DNA from: Arthrinium phaeospermum
Taxonomy: Eukaryota > Ascomycota > Sordariomycetes > Amphisphaeriales > Apiosporaceae
Reading direction: 5' to 3'
DNA length: 64,000 nucleotides
Assembly (NCBI GenBank): GCA_006503535.1
Contig: QYRS01000002.1
Coordinates: 2,666,001 to 2,730,000, forward strand
Positions 56,724-64,000 of this stretch are shown here, piece by piece (position 1 is the stretch's first letter; every line of letters starts with the position of its first letter). The notes under the pieces are model-generated. The model was given only the letters and a program-made list of their open reading frames with translations. It ran no database searches and was not told where the DNA came from. The position numbers and the translations under genes were made by a program.

Positions 56724-57801
56724 ACATGATGGAAGAACAGCAGCTTTCCAGGTTTTCTTGCCGTTGGTGTGTAGTCGGACTTCGCGTTGGGGTTTTGGAA
56801 GCCCAAGTTGGTCATTTCTTGATGATATGTGAACGGGTTTAGGGCGCGACGGGAATGCATGGAGCTTCTCACTCTGTTTGGGCTGCACATTTCTTGGGAA
56901 CAGAGAACAGGATATGGGCATCCAAGTCATGATGTATATACGAATCAATGGGCTATTATATCTGCACTTTACTTCCTTCTGCATCTGTCTTTGAATTTGC
57001 GTTGGGTGGAAGATATGTATTGTCGGTGGGTTTCCGTGACATCAAGTACATGATTCAAGTGATCATACAATTCCAAGCCAGAAGGCATGCCTACGAAACT
57101 GAGTCTTAGTGTACCAAATCTGATTACTTGCTCATTCAATAATCATTGAGATGCTTTCGAAGTGATAGAAAGAAAGTGTTACTAAGCGTGCTCGACTTTG
57201 GTACCTAAGCAAAATACCAGCCCTAATAAGTGCTTTATGCCACCCCCCACACTCAAACATCCCCAACAGTGGTACCAATCTTCCCGTCATCTTCTTCCTT
57301 CGACCTGGCAGATCTCCATTTTCCAATGAGTCCTTCGTCGCCTCATGACGCCTCTCCACGACGAAAGCCAAAAACCACTTGATGCCGAGACTGCCCGGCG
57401 GGCAAATATCTCTTGGAGATGGTTTGGGGTATCCGACTGCAGGCACCCCACTTCCACTTCTTAGACGAAAATGCACACAGGCAGGTGGGAGGAGAGCAAT
57501 GACGGACTCAGGTAATGATTGCGACAGGTACATGTAGTGCCGACTGAATTCGGCTGGGTACTTATTATGGTCACGAAGACACCCCGTCGAGACCGATGGT
57601 GTCAGATGGCAGTGACGCATAAAATTCCGTTGAAGGTGCGGTGCCCCACGACTTCGCATCGTCAGCACGATCTGCATCGGCGGCATCAATATGTACCTGG
57701 ACCTGGACGCCAAGGAAGGTCATCACTGAGGGCCTCAGAACTCCTTCTGCCAAGGGGAGTTGCCAAACTCGGAGGATCGTCTTTTTCTCAATACTGCGGC
57801 C
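56724..57801. other. Gene-free spacer
   Basis: About 1.1 kb between convergent genes. A 193-codon frame at 57132-57713 (minus) has no domain and overlaps other frames; I do not call it. Confidence 0.4.
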
Positions 57802-58716
57802 TCATCCAGGGAGCTTATCGGTCTCATTCGAGTCGATCTGGTCAGGAGGGTTGGGGTCGTTAGAGCGCCCAAGGCTTTGATGAGGATGAAAAATTTGGGA
57901 TAACGGTGGTCCGACTTGAAATCCTGCTGCTGCTCTTCTTGCTCGCTCAGCTTCTAGTATGCGCGGGTTGGCGTTGTACTGGACCGAGAGACACTTTTCG
58001 CTGCTTCCTTTGCTTCTGGTACATTTCGCGCAGCGCTTTCCATCAAACATTATCATACAGGTCGTTTTGGTGTTCTTGCACGCATCGCAGGGGCCATAGG
58101 GATTCTCGATGCCCTCGGCCTCAATCCTCGCGGCGCGTGCGTTCTCGTTTTTTGTCGTGTCACGATGTCGCTGTTCTTTGCTACTTTTCGCGCCGGTGGG
58201 TTTCTTCTTCTCAGGCTTTGTTTTGTCTACACATACTTTCTTGGATGGGGGAGGTTGCGCAACATCTTCGCGGTCGAGCGGCGGTGGTGGTGCACCACGC
58301 TTGGACGAGCTGGAGACCGGTAGGGGTGTCCGGTTGCTTCCTCTGCTGCTCGGAGCTGGGCTCTCGCTGAGTGTCCGTTCTCTGTCGTGGCGATCTTGGG
58401 ACGCCTGTTCAGAGCCCATAGTCGGTTCATGCTGAACCTGCTGCTGGCCTGATGTATATGCTGGCTTGGGTTGCGGGCTTTCGGCAGAGTACAGATGTTC
58501 GGGGCTTTCCTTTTCCAACCTGCCAACCAAAACAGAAGCGGCCACCAGCGATTCCCATCTGCGTTCATCCGGATCATTTATGGTTTCGATTCTGCGGGAC
58601 TCCTCCCTTTCGTCTTCATTCATGGCATCGTGAATCCTCTGCTTGTCGAAAGACCGAGGCGGTGGGTGAAGAGGTGGGAAATAGGTACGAGTTTGGACCA
58701 GGGTTTGAGCCTCCAT
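57802..58716 (-). CDS. Zinc-cluster-like protein, unknown function
   Basis: Single exon, 304 aa, ATG 58716. The first 190 residues are charged and disordered (SER, PPPP and KKK-rich). Around residues 207-241 lies a cysteine pattern CDACKNTKTTC...CAKCTRSKGSSEKC, i.e. C-x2-C-x6-C then C-x2-C-x8-C, the layout of fungal Zn2Cys6 clusters but set near the C-terminus and without the usual basic run. A helical ERARRAAAGF follows. It could be a DNA-binding protein or a small cofactor; no activation domain is evident. Not assigned to a named family. Confidence 0.7.
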   Translation of the reverse strand: MEAQTLVQTRTYFPPLHPPPRSFDKQRIHDAMNEDEREESRRIETINDPDERRWESLVAASVLVGRLEKESPEHLYSAESPQPKPAYTSGQQQVQHEPTMGSEQASQDRHDRERTLSESPAPSSRGSNRTPLPVSSSSKRGAPPPPLDREDVAQPPPSKKVCVDKTKPEKKKPTGAKSSKEQRHRDTTKNENARAARIEAEGIENPYGPCDACKNTKTTCMIMFDGKRCAKCTRSKGSSEKCLSVQYNANPRILEAERARRAAAGFQVGPPLSQIFHPHQSLGRSNDPNPPDQIDSNETDKLPG

Positions 58717-60191
58717 TATGATTCTTGGGATGTCGTTCAGCGAGGAAGAATCAATAGTTTCGGGCTTTTTGGACGTTTTGGGGCTGGATCGTGCAGAATG
58801 AGCTATATCCGCAGAGAGACAAGGGGTGTCACGAGTGTGGATGACTATTGTATGCCTAATATGATGGACTTTGGACTCGTGGAATGGATGAGATGAAACA
58901 GAACATTTATTTTGAGGAAAGGACGTTCCCGACGGTTGAGGACCTGTTTATAAATAATGTAGTACGGGGACTATCTCCGAACACAAATTTGCCATACAGA
59001 CCTTTCCCCGCTGGCGTGTCCATTCTCTAACTCAAATACGATATCCTTCCTGGCTCCAGGTGAAGGCTAAGATGTACAATCTGAAGATCACTCGCAGACC
59101 TTCCAAGTCACCATGGGATTTTGTTCGGCGAAAACGACATCTATAATGTTTGAAAGAACATATCGGAAAGCCCCCTGGGATAAATCTCGAAGACTGAATA
59201 CACACAGGTTATAGGAGATCCGAACTCGTGCACCCTAACGCGGATTTGGCCATCACGAATTAGAGTTTTGAATAACCGGATCACTCGACCAAGAACGGTT
59301 TTCTTTCGAAACGGTGACATTGTGAGCTTTAATTTGTGCCCTTGGACAGGGCCAAGACAAGAAAACACAGACCCTGAAGAGCCCTCGAAAAGGTGTCCAA
59401 GGAGGCATATGCTTGTGAGTTCTATTCCGTGACACCCATAGAGATACCCATACTCATGAACCTAGACAGATTTTAAAGAGGCAACAATGTGTCAACCCCT
59501 ATACTCCACAGTAGAAATTATGTTTTTGCACTGTGAATGATGGCAACTCACGGATACTATGGCTCGATGAAATCCTTGGCGGAACCATATGCTGACGGTT
59601 GCAAGGTCTACGTGATGGCTTACCAGGCTCTCTGTTTCATTACTCTGTTATAGCCACGCAACTACAGCCGATCTTGGAAAGGGTCCTGAGCACATCTGCT
59701 CATTTGAATGGAATAGATACATGCAGCCAAAATGTAACACCTATTTCGCCGATCCATGCTCCGAGGCGTACTTGTGTCTACGGGCTGCGACCAGTACAAA
59801 CGCTGCGTAGTCGCGACCTTCGAGCCGGTGACATTATCAACCCTTCAACTGGGATCCGCCGGAAAAGAAATCACAAGACCACTAGTCTCAATCTACAGCC
59901 AAGCTGTGACTCTTGCTCAGCGATATACACACACACAAATATGGACTTGAGACATCATCAAATATACGTCAAACCCAGGACAGATTCAAGGGGAATTGAT
60001 TTGCAGAAGCTCAACTAAGTCGAGTATCAGTCTACGGGCTCGTTGCCAAGATGGGCGATGGACCCCATCAGCCTCCAATAGACTGTCCGAATTTAGCCTT
60101 CTACTTGTCGGTAGAACCTTGATCCATCTCTCTTGCTTGGCGACAACCTCTCAAAATCTTTCTCCTCCACCAGCGACTCCTGCCAACAGTC
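58717..60191. other. Gene-free spacer
   Basis: About 1.5 kb. Frames such as 59599-60018 (plus) have no domain or splice support. No repeat recognised. Confidence 0.4.
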
Positions 60192-60923
60192 TTAGACGTT
60201 TGAGCAGACGGCCGCCGGATCACCGCGTCCACCCGCGATACCGCGCCCGTATGTCTTGTCCCCAGAGCCCTGAAGGAACCAGCCGGAGGTGAGGTGGCCA
60301 CAGCCGTCGGCAATGGTCTTCATATAACCGAGGTACTCATCCCAGCTGCAGTTCTGGTCGCCGGCGTAATTGCACATGTATGCCAGGTCTTCGTCGGTCT
60401 TCCACCACTTGATGCTGTGGCCGGGCATCATGTTGCCATCGTCGCACCAGCGGCCCATTTTGTTGCCGGCGTCGCTCCAGAAGCCCTCGTCCACAGTCTC
60501 GCCATCGACACACTGTATCAAGAGAAAGAATGTATTGATCAGCAAATCATGGTCAACGCAAACGCAAGGGGTTGCGGAGAAGTGAGGAATAAAACAGAAA
60601 CCGAAGCTGAGAGGTCATTGTGTCTGGGGAAAACTGTTGGGGCAGAGAAGAAAACTTACACCCCACGAATCCTTGGTCTGGGTGCCGTTGGGATGGGTAT
60701 CATGGTCTGTCACATCGGGGGCGGGGATCGGGTAAATCTCGAAGGGTGATCCATTGACCGGGTTGCCATCCAGATCCGTGACGTGGAGAACTCCGTTGCG
60801 GTAGGTCGTCATGTCCGCCATGTAACCGCCGTCTGGGAGACTGCCAATGATGTCACTAAAAGTGACAGCGTTGGCGCCGAGGCCAAGGAGGAAGAAAACA
60901 AATGCGAAGATGAACTGCATCAT
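60192..60923 (-). CDS. Cysteine-rich secreted protein, unknown function
   Basis: Two exons, 60660-60923 and 60192-60512, intron 147 nt (GTAAGT...ACAG), 194 aa. A signal peptide (MMQFIFAFVFFLLGLGANA) is followed by an N-terminal half without cysteines (DIIGSLPDGGYMADMTTYRNG). The second exon carries all six cysteines (CVDGE, RWCDDG, YMCNY, QNCSW, DGCGH, AVCSNV), suggesting three disulfides. No catalytic signature. It could be a cell-surface or apoplastic protein of the effector-like kind; this is inference. Neighbours give no clue. Confidence 0.82.
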
Positions 60924-62940
60924 GTCGGTGGTGCAAGGAGGAAACCGAGACTGAGTATGTTTTGATGGATGAGGGCAGTTCAGTGTTTGTGCTTTGGTGA
61001 AGTCTTCACTTAGTTATGTTGGTAGTGTCGGATATGGTGTTGGTGGTTTGAGGTTGAGAAAGAATGTTGTGAGGAAGGAACGAGTTGAGAGTGAGTGTTG
61101 TGAGGAAGGAAGGATTGACTGGAAAGAGTTGGGGAAACAGAGATCACTTTTTAGGGAGAAAGTAATGATGAATACACCATGCTCGTTGAACATATGATAA
61201 TTATTGAATATAAATGTCGATAATCAATTACAGACTCTCGCTCATTGCCTCCCAGGATCGATAGCGTACATTCAACCCACGATATCCTATACGTCACACT
61301 CACGGTGTTATGGCCACACCCTCTTTTACTGTTCACCTTGAGATTATCGGAGCCTTTAATAGGTAGCTATCCTACCTCTTAGAGCCCTAGCCGTGTTGTA
61401 CTGATTGATATATATATGATGCATCGTAGAGCCTTTGCTAATAGGGTTTATAGAAGTTGCAAGTATGTTAGTTGATAACCGAAATCAGTTTGAACGCAAG
61501 GGATCAAACATTTAGAACGCCTCCCATCGGGCTCTTAGGAGACTAGGATGGCATTTGTTGCATCGATGATGCTGTGATCAAGCCGACGGCAGTTTGCTCC
61601 ACGTAAGGGCTAACTGAAGTTATCGCTACCTTCAATTCACTGTACTCAACAGATCTCTCACCACCATCACATTGCGGCTGACCCAAGGGAATATTTGGAA
61701 GCTTCCAGCCCCTCCTCAAGCAGCGATCGGAGAGGCACCGGGTAGCAGATTAACAGTCCTCTCGAACTCCTAGTACATCCTTTGCGCCTTAGAGCTGCAA
61801 GATACTGCTTTTGAATGCTCGAAATCATGGCGGGGTGTTACGAGCCTCCGGTCGTGCTGGCACTCGATATCAAGACAGTTCACCCAGTGGAATAAGACAA
61901 ATGAGCTCGGTATCAAAGTGTGCATGATATTATAAGGTTGGTATGAATGCCACGAGGGGGCGGAAGCCACCTCCGGGTGAAAGGGGCAAGTCGGTCAAGG
62001 ATATGAACGTCCATCATAATAAGCCTGGGCGTATCAGCAATATCAAGAGTTGACAACATAGCACTCCTCTTTCCATGTCTCGAGTCTCCTGAGCCGGCGT
62101 CTACCAGAAAATCTTTTACATCTTGATAATCAAACGCGGGGATATCTTGATCGCGGGATTATCGTTTGGACTGGATTCAAACGAGTCAAGGGTGTTTTCT
62201 CTGACGTGCGCCGATTGATGCGAGGGGCGCCATTTCGAATTTCAACCAGCTGTGGCACAGGATATACATAACATAGATGCATATATGTGTACGAATAGGT
62301 TCGTTGTCTTTCAGAGATTCTAATATCTCTCTGTTCAAGATTTTCCAAGGGTTGAAACAAAAGGAAAGTAAAACAGCAAGTGTGAGGCAGGCCTCCAAAA
62401 ACGATAAAGTTGCGCCAAGTGCCTGTCCCGTTTGACTTCCCACGCGCGCTAAGAAATCCATCCCAACTTCCAACTGCTTATTTGATTTTACGGCAGGATG
62501 GGTGGCCTATTTGTTCGGCTAACACTACCCGTAACGCTTGCAAAATGGAAATGGGATTCCACGATTAAGGCCTACGCGGAGTTGGCACCGGATAAGACTA
62601 GAACCACGTTTCGGCAATACCACGCCTGCGTCTCATCTCGCCGTCTGACATGGCGACCGAGAACACTGGCGACGGCGGTCTGGCCTGGTCGCCTCGCGGC
62701 TTACCGCACCCGTCGCGGGCCGTCCCAAAGCCAAGATTGGCCTCCTACGTTGCCCAGCCTGCCGTAACGAATATCGACGAGATGTAACTGGCTACCAGTC
62801 TAGGTAGAGCAGACCAAGAAATTGGTTTTACTTTACTTGAATCCAGGTATTGAGTGTCCCGATGCGATCGAGGTATAAAGCAAGATGGCATTGCCGCCCG
62901 GCCACAAGTCCTGTCCTGGTCGTCGTCGTTAATCGCAAAC
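60924..62940. other. Long gene-free spacer
   Basis: 2 kb, AT-rich at 61140-61480, between divergent genes. A 95-codon frame at 62186-62473 (minus) looks hydrophobic but has no domain. No intact repeat recognised. Confidence 0.45.
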
Positions 62941-64000
62941 ATGGCTGCCGGTCCAAAGAAACCAGTCAATATTTTCAAGCTGAAGAGCCTGGGCGAGCCC
63001 AAAAACGTCTGTGAGTATGCCAAGCGGCGAATGGAGCTCTTCTCTTCCTCGACATGGGCTCTCTCAGCTTTCTCCCGTTCCAAAGTCATAACATGCAGCA
63101 GAAGAGAAAGCTGACAAGGGTCTTCCAACAAGTCAACTGGCGATTATGGTTCGCCGTCATCTCATTCGGCCTACTCGGAGCTGCCCGTGGCGTAGATGAG
63201 GGCCTGATTGCAGGAGCCTTTGATTCTGCCGGCTTCCAGGATTCAATCAGGCTCAGTTCCTACAGTCTAGTCGAGCAAACCAACATCAAGGGCAATGTTG
63301 CGGCCATGGTGCAGCTCGGTTCAATTGGCGGTGCCCTTATGTGAGTCAACCCTGGATGCATCACTGCTTGACCAGGAACTGTATGCTGACATGTGAGAAT
63401 TTGCCAGTGCTTTCGTAATCTGCGACCGCATCGGCCGTATCTGGGCTACCCGACAGCTGTGTGTCCTATGGATACTGGGGATCGCCCTCTTCATGGGAAA
63501 TAATGGAAAGCTGAGCGCCATATACGCTGGCCGATTCATCGCTGGCCTTGGTGTTGGGCAGACCGCTGTGGTTGGACCCATCTACATCGCCGAGATCTCA
63601 CCTGCCTCCGTTCGAGGGCTGTGCACATGTATATTCACAGGATTCGTCTATTTGGGCATTGTCTTGGCGTATCTTGCCAACTACGGAGCCCAGGTTCAAT
63701 TGGGTGATACCACGCACGCCCGCTGGGTTTGTCGTCGACTTTCTAGATAAAAGGAGTAAACTCGCTAACGTTCAGTGATAGCTCGCCCCGACCAGCATCC
63801 ACATCATTTTTGCTACAATCATCTTGGTAATGACAATCTTTCAATATGAATCACCCCGTAAGTAACCGGCGCTACTCATCTCAATATGGTGTGCCCATAT
63901 ACTTACCATGCTCATAGGCTACCTTATCAAGATTGACAAGCCAGAAGAGGCCCTGATCAACATGTCTCGCCTCCGGAACCTCGAAACCACAGATCCATAT
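62941..64000 (+). CDS. MFS sugar transporter (3' end off the window)
   Basis: Exons 62941-63010, 63133-63340, 63408-63726, 63782-63857 and 63918-64000 (cut). Introns are GT-AG, 122, 67, 55 and 60 nt, one with the less usual donor GTTTGT. The junctions rebuild family sequence: GEPKNV/FNWRLWFAV, GGALI/AFVICDRIGRI, W/LAPTSIHIIF and ESPR/YLIKI. Sugar-porter marks: DRIGR after helix 2, GRFIAGLGVG and PIYIAEISPASVRG at helices 4-5, and ESPRYL at the end of helix 6. It is a plasma-membrane proton-coupled monosaccharide transporter or a glucose sensor; the C-terminal half is missing. Confidence 0.9.

Noticed and set aside
57132..57713. 193-codon minus-strand frame
   Set aside because: No domain and competing plus-strand frame; could be a decayed gene but not supportable.
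62186..62473. 95-codon hydrophobic minus-strand frame
   Set aside because: No domain and no supporting splice or promoter signal.

Overview
The window is nuclear DNA of a filamentous ascomycete, probably Sordariomycetes-like. The genes carry short introns (about 52-122 nt, GTRNGT donors, YAG acceptors). Lineage-typical families are present: a Zn2Cys6 regulator, a HET-domain protein, a Whi5/Nrm1 repressor, Met8, a Pmc1-type calcium pump, an FSH hydrolase and a GMC oxidoreductase. Spacing is about one gene per 3 kb. There is a split tRNA-Asn, and no rRNA, CRISPR or recognisable transposon. Species cannot be named from the sequence alone.

Layout. 1-12 kb: Zn2Cys6 regulator (cut by the left edge), Vac1/Pep7 FYVE protein, Met8 siroheme synthase, GH13 alpha-glucosidase, tRNA-Asn(GUU), F-box protein with a frameshift. 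12-27 kb: His-rich glycine-zipper protein, Whi5-like G1/S repressor, an orphan coiled-coil protein, a multipass membrane protein and a large HET protein. 28-39 kb: tandem GFA/CENP-V-domain protein, an orphan with Pro-rich repeats, a secreted GMC oxidoreductase, a small secreted protein and a seven-exon cytochrome P450. 39-54 kb: vacuolar-type Ca2+ P-ATPase (frameshift in exon 1), FSH1-like serine hydrolase, SulP anion transporter with STAS domain (frameshift in exon 1) and a SET-domain protein. 54-64 kb: a single-exon 826-residue fusion of an anaerobic class III ribonucleotide reductase (NrdD) with its radical-SAM activase (NrdG), a zinc-cluster protein, a cysteine-rich secreted protein and a sugar transporter cut by the right edge.

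The standout is the NrdD-NrdG fusion at 54243-56723. All the key residues of both oxygen-sensitive enzymes can be read in one uninterrupted eukaryotic reading frame without an ATP-cone, which looks like bacterial origin by horizontal transfer. It would let the fungus make deoxynucleotides without oxygen.

Three otherwise conserved genes (F-box, Ca2+-ATPase, SulP) are each broken by what looks like one missing base in a C/G run. In the latter two, the splice phases confirm that exactly one base is missing. The shared pattern points to consensus errors in the assembly rather than three pseudogenes. Met8 and the SulP transporter may both serve sulfur assimilation; otherwise the genes do not form a recognisable pathway cluster, and no polyketide or peptide synthase accompanies the P450 and the oxidoreductase.
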